From the NCBI RefSeq assembly GCF_027744825.2, contig NC_071334.1:63276937-63340936 (forward strand): a stretch of DNA of 64,000 bases, read 5' to 3'. Below the pieces are notes generated by a model. It saw nothing but the letters and a program-made list of their open reading frames with translations. It searched no databases and was not told the origin of the DNA. The DNA is from Synchiropus splendidus. Taxonomy: Eukaryota; Chordata; Actinopteri; Syngnathiformes; Callionymidae. Positions 10,870 through 34,314 of this stretch are shown piece after piece. Both the position numbers and the translations under genes were made by a program. Position 1 is the stretch's first letter, and each line of letters opens with the position of its first letter.

Positions 10870-13300
10870 TGTATTACTATTGATGTTGTTGGCGAGTTAA
10901 TTTCATCCACCACAGGTCCATGCTGACAGAAAACGATGCCCACAGTTTAAAAAAGAAAGCATTTTTGAACCTCATAAATTAGGTGAGTAACTGTGGCATG
11001 GTGGTTTCAAAAGTAGCAAGGGGCCTGCTACTTTGATCCAGCAGTAGACACATGGACAGATCAAGAACTCATCAGACAACCACTTGCACACATAGCTACA
11101 GTTTTAGGTCGATTTAGCAAAGAGATCTCAAAACAAATGCCGTGTGGATACAGGTCAAGACAGACACTGGATGATAACAAGGCACAAACATATTGATAAG
11201 AACAGTTTTGAGCATCTGTTCTTTACTTGAGTAAATCATTTGGAGGATACATTGAACTGTAACTCCGCAACATTTGATGGTAACTGCAGATACAGCACAC
11301 ATCCAATTCATTTATTGGTTGAGGATTTCAAGTTGCATTTACATTGTGCTTTGAAACAGTTCATGAATTGCTGCTGCTCAAGTCTGTAACGGTAACATGA
11401 AGTTTGCGTGACCTGCCAGTGCTTACGACAGTGAGCAGGTTCCTTTCATTTATCCAATTGAGTGAGAGCTAACAGGAAGCAACAAAATGAATAATACAAG
11501 GTAGCACTTCATTGTTCATTTCCAAATATTGTCCAAATTTTCTCAAATAATATCATGCAATATAATATAATATTGTCCATTTCTTATCAGCAGAAAAAAA
11601 ACTCCTTAATGCATTTTGGTCTCCTGATCTTCATTAGTACTGTAAATATTCCAAACATATAAACAGATTTTTTTAGAATACGTGTGATACCCGCCATTGT
11701 GATGAACCTACATGACCAAGTCTTTCAAAAGGGAGCATGTCCCGTCATCGACATCTTATTCCATCTCTGTGTTCCTTCGGCCAACTGGATCACTTCTGTT
11801 CCAGACGAGTCCTTGGTGGTATTGACGAATGAGTTTCAGCCTCAATATTTTTCATCACCAGTTTTAAGTCCATTTTCAATTGCAACTGAATATTTGCTGC
11901 CAAACATTGCCACTAGAGGGAAGCAGCAGGCTGTTGAATCTGCTTTACGATAGCGCAGGGTTTGGGTCTCAAAGTTTTGAATTAGGAAAACCAAACGACG
12001 TCGACTTTGCAGATGGTGACATGGGGGAATGTGGGGGAAAATAATAACGCGTGGCCACGTGATAATATTGCGTGACCACTGATGCTGAAGTGAACACTTG
12101 CAGAGACGAATCTTGCTGTCAATATCTCAGGTACAGTGGCGTCTGCAGTCTCTATTCGTTGTATATGTAACATGTTTTTGATCATGAATGAAAATGTTAT
12201 CTGATATCTAGTTGCCTAGATATCAGGTGCCGCAAGTGTTGGTATTTTAACACAAAAAAAATGCAATAATTATTGAGTATTAAGTTATGCTTTTAGACAC
12301 CATTATAAATCAGAAAAGGTGCATTGTTTTGTGTGTATACAATTTGACCTCGCATAAAGACACTTCAAAGACGGAGTAGAAGTGACTGAAAGCATACCTG
12401 TGCACCTCTGCCAATAACGCCCCTTATAAAGCGCTGCAATTCCCCTTATACATTGAAAAGAAACCTTACAAACACATCAAGTCGTATTTTAATATTTTGT
12501 TATTACTATTTACATCACAGCAAGACAGGCAGCATGTTTTAAAATAAATAATTCTTCCATAGTGTCTTTCAATCTTCCATCGTGTTTTTCAATCAAAAAA
12601 AAATGAAGAAGAATCGGATTCTTCCATGCTTGCTTCTGTGATTTTTCTGTGAATGATTCCTCTTGCAACACGATTCAAAACAACGGATGTGGGCCGCCGT
12701 GCAACGCGCATGCGCACACAACAAAGAGACAAATAAATGCGTGTTTGAGGTTAACTTTTGCTAGTTTTGGTATCGATATCGGTCTGCCCTGAAACGTCAG
12801 TGGGATTTTTCTTTTTGTAATAATTTATTGTTCCCCGTATAAAAGTCGTTATACGGCGTACATGATTTGAAATTGTAAAAAAAAAAATGATGCGTGTGTT
12901 TCGCTAATAAATACGATACATTCTGGACTAGAAGGATAGATGTCTCTCGTTCTTTCTCCACCCGAACGCAACATGTTGCTGCTGCATTGGACAACTCAAC
13001 AAAACTCCATGCTCTTATTGTAATTCTGTGAACACGATTATTCATAATTAAAAGATTTCAGTTTTTCTGTCATAGGTGTAAATTTCTTAATTTCTATGTT
13101 TTGAAAGGCAACTGGAGAATGGAGCCTTGTGGTCACGTTTCCTGGCAGCTATTGAAGATACGTGAGAAAACTATTTAATATTGATCATAAAAATATTAAG
13201 TCTACTGGACAATGTCTGTGTTTGAAGAAAAGAAGGTAGGATATTTGTTGACTATTCATAACAGACCGTGTTTAGCAGCGTTACCGCTACTTGTGAGACA
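10870..13300. other. Intergenic sequence between the ZP gene and mstn2, left part
   Basis: I see no gene or clear repeat. The sequence is AT-rich with scattered stop codons in all frames. The longest open frames have no recognisable protein content. Confidence 0.5.
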
Positions 13301-13469
13301 GTCATTCCGCGATCAGTGAGCACCACTCGGTGAGGTGACGGCGGTTGGCGACGGTAGTGCTGGAGTCTGTCGAATATCCAGTATCCAACCGACTTCACCG
13401 CGGTGTGAGACGATACCTCAAGAGCAACTCACGATCACACAATGTCTCACCGCAAGTGACTGACGCGAA

Positions 13470-13835
13470 TTGCATTGCAGTGCATCCCGATATGTGGACT
13501 CCTTCTGCTTCCAAGGAACCACCATCACTGAGGACGTCAAATGGGAGCCAACCATCAGGTCCCTCATCAGGAAGGCGCGGCAGAGAATGTTCTTCCTGAG
13601 GCAGCTCAGAAAACTACGACTGCCGACGAAGTTGCTGGTGGAGTTTTACACAGCCATCATCCAGTCCATCCTCACTTCCTCCATCACTGTCTGTACAGCA
13701 GCGCCACCTCCAGGGACAAGAGCAGACTGCAGTGCATTTTATTTTTTCTGTCAGCACTTTATTCCAAAACACTTTCCTAGTAGGTGGGCTCCCCACTGAC
13801 CATGGCAATAAATTTGATTCTGATTCTGATATTAA
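13470..13835 (+). mobile_element. 3' end of an L2-like LINE (reverse transcriptase C-terminus plus tail)
   Basis: The +2-type frame starting near 13470 reads through GTTITEDVKW, IRKARQRMFFLRQLRKL and FYTAIIQSILTSSITV. These are characteristic of the C-terminal end of reverse transcriptases in fish L2-type LINEs. It is followed by a poor 3' UTR and a tail, aataaatttgattctgattc, ending in ttctgat units, the usual 3' terminus of such elements. It is 5' truncated and the frame breaks after about 100 residues, so it is a dead insertion. Confidence 0.75.
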
Positions 13836-14800
13836 AACAAAGTCAAAACTCTCCATCATACCAGCCGTAGTATTGCATAGAGTGCCGCTCTTATTGTGAC
13901 AGCTCCCGTTACTAACTGTCGTGGTCGGGCATTAACTATCTTGTGGTCGTGCATTATTATTTTCCCCCACGTCACCAGAGGGGCTCCGTAGTCATGACAT
14001 CATCACAGAAAAAAAAAAAAGATTTATTTAAAAAAAGAATCATCACTGGATGTTTAACATTGATGTTCTGATATTTTACTTTGCAGTTATTTTATTATTA
14101 TATATTATTAGTAATTGTATAATTCAAAAATAATTTCTGCTTTCATTCTAAAATATTACTTTTACAACAGTGTACAGTCAGAAAATCTATTTCCATGACT
14201 ATTACCTTGTTGTAATTACGTTATAACATTTGTACACATTCAATAAGAGCAATTCATATATTTTTTTCAAAGCATATATGAAGCAACCAGAAAAAGTAAG
14301 TTAATGCAGTGATTTTTGAAGAGAATTTCGAAGTTTCGTCATGTCTGGTTTGTCATTTAATTGGTGAGGCTTCTGAGTCCAATACAGCCTTATAGAGGCC
14401 ATTGGCGTGTCCTCATAAGAGCTGACTCAGTTGCTTAATTTCCACATTGGTTGTGTTCACTTCAGCAACTGTCTGCTTTGACGTTTCTCACTTCGACATG
14501 ATCACAATAAAAGTACGCTTGCAACTTCAATAGACTAGAACCAGATTCAACTCTTAATCCAAGATTGTTTTTTCTGAAATAAACGCGAAATGATGCCGTT
14601 TAGCTTTTCATGTCACGTCATACGAAGTTGACAGCAGCAGCCCGCCTCAACACGGAAAGAAAAAACGCAGACTCTCCAGTCTCTTCCTCCAGACAGAGAG
14701 AAAATAGACAATGATTATCTCTTATAATGAAAATAAAAATACATTTGCTACCTCTTTAAATCTCTCTGATTAAAAAAAACGCGACCCTCCTCGTCAGCAA
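13836..14800. other. Upstream flank of mstn2
   Basis: This is AT-rich non-coding DNA with no recognised element. A tataatga motif near 14722 could be part of a core promoter about 140 bp before the mstn2 start codon, but this is weak. Muscle-type E-boxes (CANNTG) occur, as expected by chance. Confidence 0.35.
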
Positions 14801-14862
14801 TCATAACATGCAGAGTCTTGCTGAGAAACTCATACGAGCGCCAACCTCTGCCTCTCTGCAGG

Positions 14863-17800
14863 ATGCTCTTCTTGCTCGGCCTGACTCTTTTCCTCTCTGT
14901 ATGTTTCTCCTTGGACTTAAACCAGACCTCCCAGTTGCTGGTGGACGGAGGAGAATCGTGTTTGGCCTGCGACTTCCGGGAACACAGCAAGCAGCTCAGG
15001 CTGCTCGGTATTAAATCGCAGATCCTGAGTATCCTGCGGCTGGACCAGGCACCCAACATCAGCCGTGACATGATCCGCCAGATGCTGCCGAAAGCCCCAC
15101 CATTGACGCAGCTGCTGGACCAGTATGACCCACGAGTGGAGGAAGAAGATCACGCCACCACTGAGACAATCATCACCATGGCAACCAAACGTATGTAAAT
15201 CGAACTGAAAATAACACTAAAAACAAAGTTTTGAATTGCACTTTGCGTAAGCAGTCTGTGTGGTGTATTGAGACTCGTGTCATGCATTTAAATTCCAAAT
15301 GCGTTGCCCTAACCCTAAATTGGGTGAGGGGCCATCATGCCAAAAGAAAGACAGCGATGACCACAAAACATGATGGAGAGATATCCAAAATATATACTTA
15401 ACAAGGACAAAATGAACCTAAGAAGACTAAATGTAATTAAGGATATTAAGAAAAGTACTGAAATATTTCATTTTATACACACTTAGTTTGAATATGAATC
15501 AACTATGTACTAGACTTTCAAAATAAAAAGGGAAGTTATTTCAAAACATATTTTCAGTATTCCTTCAATGTATTTTGAGGAACAAGAAAACACAAAAATG
15601 GCCAATGCAAAGAAGAAAATTTTTGTCTTAAAACAAGAACATGCTATGTTCATTGCTGAAGTGTACTGACTAAAAGAAAAAGAACAAACAAAGGAAGAAA
15701 AAAGTTATATATTTTTTTTATTTATATATACACATTAGTTATAGTTTTTGTCTGACGTCAAACAGGCCACGAAATTACAGGCATTGTGTCGCATTTGCTC
15801 CGCTCTGGCCTAAAGAGTTGATGCATGTCCCACCAATGAAAACTATTTTTCAGATTTAACTCCTCAGGTCAACCTCGATTTTCGGCCTAAGTCGTGTCTA
15901 TTATGTCAATGCTACTCCTGATCAAATATGTATTGAAGGAGAATTCTGGTTTTCTCTTCCAGCGGACACTGAAGTCCAGGATCACTTCTCGTCCTTATGT
16001 CAGTTCAACCTTAATCCAAAGATCCAGCCTAAAAACATCCTGAGTGCACAACTGTGGGTCCATTTGCGCCCGGCCAATATGGTCACGACGGTCTTCTTAC
16101 AAATATCACGGCTCAAACAAGGAATTGAGGGCAACATCACAAGGGTCCGGGTTCGATCCCTGAAGATCCACGCGGATGCCGGAGCAAGCTCGTGGCACAG
16201 CATCGACATCAAGTCTCTGCTCCAGGCATGGCTACGTCACCCAGAGAGCAACTATGGGATTGAGATCAACGCCTACAACCCTGATGGAGACAACCTTGCC
16301 ATCACCAACTCTGCACCAGGAGAGGAGGGTTTAGTGAGTTCAGAAATAACAAATACACATTTCAGCTTCTCATTTAGCGGATGGGGAAGTGTCACTGACA
16401 TGCATAAATATGCAGTTTGAAATGGCCATGTATCATCTACAAAGTATGTGCTCCTGAATTATAACGTTAAATCGCTCAAGAAACAAGAGACAAACAGAAA
16501 CAAGGCTTTGTGATGTCACTGGAAGTAGATCCTGTCCATAAAAAAGCTTGTAAGCTTCACTTTCTAATGAAGGCCACACGGTGGGCATGACAGATGGATG
16601 TTCTAATGATGTGTGGAAATCAACTGTAAATAGCCAGGGTTTTCCAATGTAAACAAACGGCAAGCCATGATAGCTACCTGTCAAAACAGAGCAGAGAAGC
16701 TATCAAAAACTTTGGTGAGGCGGCATGAATACTCACCGGCAAAAAATTGTGGGCGTCAGTCACTTCATCCTCTCACAATAGTCCAAGACGTGGCTTCCAC
16801 AACGTAGTAGTTTGAATAAAAATAAGTCCGTAATTCACAGGAACCTGCTCTTCTTCCTGAAAAAAACATGTTCTTGGCTGATAATGCCTCTACTTCGACC
16901 ACTTCAGTGTACAGGACATCGGTGTTTGGTACTTCCAGTGACACCACAAGGTGGCATCATTTCAATGTATCTATATAATTTTTTTTTGTGTACACGGAAT
17001 GAAAAGCCTCTATTACTTCTTTCTCATCAAATATTGGTTGATGATGATGTCAGTGACACTTAAACTTCCATGCTAAGTTGATTGCGAATGGCAGTACTCA
17101 AAATGTGGGTAATATTATTTATTTGCTGGGCTACACAACACAACACTGAAAACTATTTTTGGTCAGTGTGATGACAATGGGTGAACGTAGCTACCCAGAT
17201 TAACGGGTAGACTCGTCTTTCCTCGGCCTGAGATGAGAAGCTCTATCACATGTTTCAGCCTTCGACTTCACCACCTGGGGACGGAGCCCATCGCCACCCA
17301 GGGCAGGGCCTTTCTACCAGTACTGAATGGGACCCACAGTCCCACACTTGGGGGCTCCCCGAACCGGTGGAGTGCAGACATCATTTGACACCAATCTGAT
17401 TTATTATCAGGCCCAAATACAAGTTGGAACAAGTTGTCCATTTGAATGTGTTTGGTGCCATACACCTCAGGAGCATCTCCCACGGGATTCCTGCTGGAAC
17501 ACCAAGGGTTCTCCAATTCCACATTTGAGGTCTAATAAATGGTCAAGGATCCTGCATAGAGAAGGCATGTGAACGGGATTGGGGGGGCCCTCAAGAGTCC
17601 CTTCCACCTACCAACAAAATCTCGAGCAGCAGACAGGATTGAGTAATGGAGGGGAAAATTGGAAAACATACTTCTGTAGCTTTGGTACCACTGCAACTTG
17701 ATATTTGTTGTGTTAGATATGTTTTACTCTTAGTGCCCACTAGCAAAGAAACAAACCTTCTGATCACACTTAACTGCTCCCCAGCAACCATTCATTGAAG

Positions 17801-18165
17801 TCAAGATCCTGGACAGCAGCAGGAGATTCCGACGCGACTCTGGCCTAAACTGTGACGAGGAGTCAGCTGAAACTCGTTGTTGTCGCTACCCACTCACCGT
17901 CGACTTCGAGGAGTTTGGCTGGGACTGGATTATCGCTCCAAAGCGCTACAGAGCAAACTACTGCTCCGGCGACTGCGAGTTCCTTCACCTGCAGCAGTAT
18001 CCGCATGCTCACCTAGTCAACAAGGCCAATCCTCGTGGCACTGTGGGGCCCTGCTGCACACCCACAAAGATGTCGCCCATCAATATGCTCTACTTCAATC
18101 GCAAGGAGCAGATCATCTATGGGAAGATCCCGTCTATGGTGGTAGACCACTGTGGCTGCTCCTGA
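14863..18165 (+). CDS. mstn2: Myostatin-2 type TGF-beta family growth factor (GDF8 group), 359 aa, 3 exons
   Basis: Exons: 14863-15190, 15963-16333, 17785-18165; the total is 360 codons with the stop. The ATG at 14863 begins a signal peptide ([15 protein letters not shown]). An in-frame ATG at 14818 would bury that peptide, so I prefer 14863. The latency propeptide runs to residue 250, where RFRR (247-250) is a furin site. The mature domain, 251-359, is 109 residues with all nine cysteines of the myostatin/GDF11 group, the block [12 protein letters not shown] and the end CGCS. By family, it is a secreted dimer that inhibits muscle growth through activin type II receptors and Smad2/3. The residues [11 protein letters not shown] and VVDHCGCS differ from typical myostatin (VVDRCGCS). 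This and the linked stat1, gls and nab1 favour mstn2 over mstn1 or gdf11. A possible AATAAA lies at 18502. Confidence 0.93.
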
Positions 18166-19480
18166 GAACTCACTCTGGCAACCTTGGTCCATGTGCACTA
18201 ACCCAATAGTTTCCTTCCCTATTCTCTAGTAAAGGTCAAATCTATATATATATATATATATATAAAATCTACTACTCCTTTCACTACAATAGTAGAAGTG
18301 CCAATCCAGCACGTATTTGTAGTACCGTATGAGAACTTAAAATATTGGAGCAATATTTTTGTTACTCCCAGCAGCAGCTAGAATCCATGAGATGAAGAAA
18401 GTGCTGAAGCAGAGTGTTACCATGTTTTTAAACCTTTTAACTGCATCAATAGAGTAACATCGCAACAAATGTGGCGCTTTCGGCTCAGACAAACAGGACA
18501 AAATAAACTATGTGTTTGTTTACGTGATTTCTTTTGATTTGTGTTTTTTGTTTCTTGACTTGTTTTTTGACTCTACCAAGAGGAGCTTCATATTGTGTGT
18601 GGTATCTTATGAAACATGTCCTGGGTTGATCCTGGACCAAAACAAACCTAGCGGGATGTTGGCCACATGCCTTCATTTTAACAAACATGAACCGAGTGAC
18701 TCTGAAACAGGGACACTTGAATGTCTCTCATGTCATGACCACAGTTCCTTTGTTGCTTTTACTTTGCAGCAAAGATTTCGCGGCTTTTTATCACAAGGAA
18801 TGGGGAGGTTGAAAGAAGCGCCACTATGCAGAGGAATTCTTAGATGGTCAGCATCTGTTTTTTTTTTGTTTGTCAGGAAAAAACAATGGGTATGCTAAAC
18901 TTAGACCGTAAACCTCAGGGTACGTCATGGGCCTTGTTACAAATGCTGCACATGCGCAAAATATTGTGAACTGCATACATTTTTGGTTTTATAGAAAACA
19001 GCCTGGACTTGAGAATTCACATTACTCCACAGCAGCACAGATACGCATAAAATCTTGCAAAAAGCCATCAACCTTATTGGTTGTCTACCTCTTCTTCTTT
19101 TGTCCTGTACTTCCTTAAAATTCCTTCTGCCCCCTCTCGTCTCGCCGCATGTTCAAACATGGGCATACTTAGGGCGCTTTCACACTGCAGTGTTCTGTCT
19201 CAAGAGCCTGAATCCTAGTCGCCCCCCGTTGAGATTCTTCACACCTCTGCCTCGCTCCACGGCGAGCCTCGCTTCGCGTTTTCACTTCTAACCCACATAG
19301 GCCTTCTAACCCATCTAGCCTCGGCCTATGGTATGTGGGGTATGTCAATCAATGGACTGGTAACAGCTAAGTTGTTCTTGCCGAAAAGAAGTGATTGGCG
19401 GTCGGATAAACAAAGACAGACCACTAGAAAGCTCACGACTGAGTAACAGTGTCATTATTTTTAAGCACTATAATAATAAT
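18166..19480. other. Intergenic sequence between mstn2 and stat1, left part
   Basis: It contains the likely 3' UTR of mstn2, a (TA)n run at about 18243-18265 and a possible AATAAA at 18502-18507. I see no gene. Around 19080-19300 there is pyrimidine-rich sequence that may be an old repeat. Confidence 0.45.
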
Positions 19481-20195
19481 GTGCCAGGAGTGGCAGAGAA
19501 GTATGTTGGAGTGGTGCAGGACATGTATACCAGGTGTAAGACGGTGGTGAGGTGTGTTGCAGGTGTAACAGAGGAGTTCAAGGTGGAGGTGGGACTGCAC
19601 CAAGGCTCAGCTCTGAGTCCCTTCCTCTTTGTGATGGTGATGGACAGGTTGACAGATGAGGTTAGACAAGAAGCCCCTTGGACGATGATGTTTGCAGATG
19701 ATAGATGTAGATGCAGATGTAGAGATAAAGACTGTGGAGGATTTTAAGTACTTAGGCTTAACTGTCCAGGTCGATGGAGAGGGTGACAAAGAGGTGAAGA
19801 AGCGGGTGCAGGCAGGATGGAATCATTGGAGAAAAATGATGCTGGAGCTTCTCTCTGGGAGTGAGCAGGATGGATAGGATCAGGAAGCAGTAGATCAGAG
19901 GGACAGCACATGTGCTCAGGTGTTTAGGAGACAAAGTCAGAGAGGCTAGATGGAGATGGTTTGGACATGTACAGAGGAGAGAGAGCCAGTACATTGGTAG
20001 AAAGATGTTGAGGTTGGAACTGCCAGGCAGACGGTGGAAAGGAAGGCCAAAGATTTATGGAGGTGGTGAAGGAGGACATGAGGTTTGTAGGTTTGAGAGA
20101 AGAGGAAGCAGAGGACAGGGTGAGATGAAGGAGGATGATCCGCTGTGGTTCCTTCGGACTGCAATGACTGTCCCGATGCTCAGGAAGTTAAGATG
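19480..20195 (+). mobile_element. Degenerate RTE-like LINE fragment with internal deletions
   Basis: One frame at 19485-19700 reads through VGLHQGSALSPFLFVMVMDR to MMFADD, the palm motif of a reverse transcriptase. Another frame at 19735-19830 gives FKYLGLTVQVDGE and KKRVQAGWNHWRKM. A third at 19905-20070 gives LGDKVREARWRWFGHVQRRE and IGRKMLRLELPGRRWKGRPK. These occur in the expected order for one fish RTE-like LINE protein, but parts between the blocks are missing and the frame shifts. The end (gatccgctgtgg...ttcgga) matches the family's 3' phrase. It is a dead element. Confidence 0.82.
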
Positions 20196-20591
20196 AGGAG
20201 TAAGACAAGCAAAACTATTCCCCTCAATTTTATGTTGCCATCTGATCTAATTATGTTAGGATGGAGGTATACTCAGACTACCCAGAATGCTTAGCATATT
20301 TTCAGTCAATAAAAAACGGAATGAAAGCTGTATAAAGCTATTCATGAATGCAGCAGCATTACATGGAATTGAATACTCCAACTTATCATCAAACACGTCA
20401 CTGCAAAGGAAATAAATAATATAACTAATCAACAAAATAACTCAAATAAGGTAAACACAACATTTCACACAATTACAGCCGATGGAGCAGGAAAAAACGT
20501 ATTGTCTGTTTAGACCAATAAATTTTGTGAAAAGGTCATAAATAATCAAAGTTACAAAGTTTCATTTTCATTCACCGCCGTGCTGACTCTC

Positions 20592-20601
20592 TTTCGCTTT
20601 C
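20592..20601 (-). promoter_or_regulatory. ISRE-like site upstream of stat1
   Basis: The plus strand reads ctctttcgctttctt; its reverse complement contains GAAAGCGAAA, the GAAANNGAAA core bound by ISGF3 and IRF proteins. It lies about 340 bp before the likely first exon of stat1. By established knowledge STAT1 is itself induced by interferon in vertebrates, so the place makes sense. Binding here is inference. Confidence 0.55.
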
Positions 20602-20854
20602 TTCGAAAACACGTGACCAGATGGGCTAGTGCACTCATTGACCCCCCCTCCCTCAACGACTGAACTTAAACGTCTGTTGGCGCGTTTAAAATAACCTCCA
20701 AATAATAAAAAAATCGCAAATAAACGAATGAAAATCGTTGCAGCGTTATTTGTGTTATCCATTTTTTCATGGAGCAGATAAGATACGCAAAAAACAGTGT
20801 TGACGGGTCTTTGAACGGGGAGGTAGGTCAGAGGACAGAACAGCATAAATACTA

Positions 20855-20920
20855 CATTGTGATTGGTCAGGAATGATAAAGGGCGGGGACATGTCACAGA
20901 TTTCGAATGCTGATTGGACC
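20855..20920 (+). promoter_or_regulatory. stat1 core promoter elements (inverted CCAAT boxes and GC box)
   Basis: ATTGG (inverted CCAAT) occurs near 20862 and again near 20913, with a GC box, gggcgggg, at about 20881-20888 between them. This cluster lies just before the inferred untranslated first exon of stat1 and contains no clear TATA box, as expected for a CCAAT/GC-driven promoter. Confidence 0.5.
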
Positions 20921-20935
20921 TTCTGAATCTAGGTC

Positions 20936-21064
20936 TTGGTTAGCAGTCGGCGAAGTTCAACACAGAGAGGCTTCATAGACATATTATCTTCGGACTTGTC
21001 CACATTTATTGTCCTCCGTGAACGGAAAAGTGGCTTTGGGACATTTCCGGGATCAGGAGAAAAG
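20936..21064 (+). other. stat1: Probable untranslated first exon of stat1
   Basis: The sequence after the CCAAT/GC cluster ends at a plausible donor (aaag/gtgaat at 21064/21065). The first coding exon of stat1 starts exactly after a splice acceptor at 21638, so an upstream untranslated exon must exist, and this is the best candidate. The left end is a guess because the transcription start is not visible. Confidence 0.45.
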
Positions 21065-21638
21065 GTGAATATTGATATTTACGCAATGTGCGTATCTTTT
21101 CTACATATTTTCACGCCCCTTTTCGGTGCATGTCGAGGAAGCAACGCTTCTGCTGAAGACTTCTTCTCGCCATGTCTGGAAACTTTGCAATAGGTTTTTG
21201 AAACACTAGCCGAAACACTCAGAAGACCTCGGTTCATTGTACGATGCTAATTGTTTCATTTTGCCTGTGAGAGTGTTCGTTTACTGAGCTCTTCGATGAT
21301 GCAGTCTTTTATTTTTGCATCAGGTTCGTCATCGTTACTCATGTTCCCTTAAACAAACATATGGTGTTTGAGCAATAACACGTTTATTACAGATTATACA
21401 ACCTTTTCTGTCACCATTTTAGATTGGCAAATTTGCGTGATTTCACAAGTTCATAATGTGAAGTCCAAAGAGGTTAATGGAGCTATTTGCTTATACAATA
21501 CGGTTAGGTCTTTCAGCACATTGCACTGGAATTGAAATTGATTTTTTTTAGAAAACTATTTTTAATCAGTTACATTGTCTGTGAAAAGTGTAAGTCTGAA
21601 CGTTTCTTGGCGTTGTATTCTCGATGTTCATCCTCTAG

Positions 21639-32817
<11,179 letters not shown>

Positions 32818-33336
32818 GAGCTTCCTGTTCCTGGTCCTGTGAATTAATGTTGCGTTTCCTTTCCGTCTGCGGACATACATCAAAATAATACACGACTGTG
32901 AAAGTGGTTTCATCTTTGAATGCCAGATTATTTTTACTTATTCAGAAAACTCACTCGTGCTGGAGTGTCGAACTCAGTCACAGAAAGAGCAAAAAGTTAA
33001 GACTGAATGAAACGGGTGTAGCCCTCTATGCGATTTAGGAAACACAGAAGTGGAAACACTGCAATGTAGTGGTGGGAAGCCGTCACTGCAGGTGGACGTC
33101 AACATCTCACAGGCCACACCTTCCTCGTGGTGTAGAACTACGGTTGTCGACCCGTCTGTTCAAGACAGGACATATGTTTTTATTTGATTTGAAAAATGTG
33201 ACTTGAGCAGTTACAAATAAGCACTTTATGAAATGCAAAAAAAACCAAATTGCATGATTTGCCTTAAAAATAACCCCTGAATTATACAAGTGTCTGGTGT
33301 TCATTGAGTGTAGACATTTGGTGGTGTAAGAAATCA

Positions 33337-33342
33337 AATAAA
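33337..33342 (+). terminator. stat1: Polyadenylation signal of stat1
   Basis: AATAAA follows the stat1 stop codon by 520 bases and precedes a T/GT-rich stretch (tgtttgagttgttttcttgt), the usual downstream element. It is the best candidate 3' end before the opposing gls gene. Confidence 0.65.
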
Positions 33343-33656
33343 GGATGTCATATTTATTCATGTTTGAGTTGTTTTCTTGTATTGATCATTTATTAAAATG
33401 ATGGTGAAAGCGAACGACTCTGTCTCAACACTGTCACTGTCACGGTTTTGAAGCAAACCAACACAACCACACCAGCTCACCGCAGAAAGGCAGCACACAG
33501 TCACAGGTGGTGAGTTGCTGGTCAACTGTACAGTGGCTCACCTTAAAACCCATGTGCAATGAATCCAACTGAAACACCATGAACATTCTGAGTATGATCA
33601 CGGTCAGTCAACGACAGCTTCGCGACAGACTTGTGAAGAGACAATAATATATATTT

Positions 33657-33662
33657 TTTATT
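33657..33662 (-). terminator. gls: Possible polyadenylation signal of gls
   Basis: The plus-strand tttatt is AATAAA on the minus strand, about 650 bases past the gls stop codon. Another candidate is at 33389-33394, which would overlap or abut the stat1 3' end. Which is used cannot be seen from sequence. Confidence 0.35.
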
Positions 33663-34120
33663 TTACCTGCACAGAAAAATTCACAAAAACAATCAGCCGT
33701 CCTTAAAATCACCGTCACAAAAATCACATTTTGTCACTTTACATTAAAACGTTTGCGCTTCACAGAAAGGTGATGTCATTCATTTGTTTTTGGTTAAAAC
33801 CAGAAACATGTTTTGCACTTCATTCATATTACAAAATCAGAAGAATAACATGAGCGACGCCAGGAATGCTACACACAACTCAATTAGGATTTTCATTATT
33901 TCAATTAAACTGAAGAAACACAAAGTTGGGACTTTTTTTTTTGGCGTGAAATCGTCTTCTTATAGCAGTGAGTAAAGGAAAAACTGCGGTCAGTCTGATA
34001 TCCTGATGTCAGCCTTGGAATTTAAAAAAAGAAGAAATAAATAGTCAAGTAAAAATGTGTTTGAGTGACTTAGACACTTTCTGTTAAATACATAAATAAA
34101 CAGCCAGTGTGACGACAGAT

Positions 34121-34142
34121 ACACACACGCACACACACACAC
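34121..34142. repeat. (AC)n microsatellite in the stat1-gls gap
   Basis: A short CA-type run, partly interrupted, lies in the presumed 3' UTR of gls. Confidence 0.8.
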
Positions 34143-34314
34143 AAGGGAACGTTACATTCCACCATGTGAGAAACAAGCAGCCGCAGCTGAACGATCCCAG
34201 CGTCCAGCCCGACACAGAGGTACAAAAGATTTGGGAGCACGACAGTGTACAGCGTCACGACGGGGGGCTCATCATTTGCGGGGAGGTGTTTAGCAGGACG
34301 TCCTGTGTGTGATG

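Noticed and set aside
14818..14862. Upstream in-frame start of mstn2 at 14818
   Set aside because: It would add 15 polar residues before a clear signal peptide. Family members start directly with the hydrophobic segment.
14863..18165. Assignment of the growth factor as gdf11
   Set aside because: The linked genes stat1, gls and nab1 belong to the MSTN side of the paralogous regions, and the propeptide resembles myostatin. A family tree would settle it.
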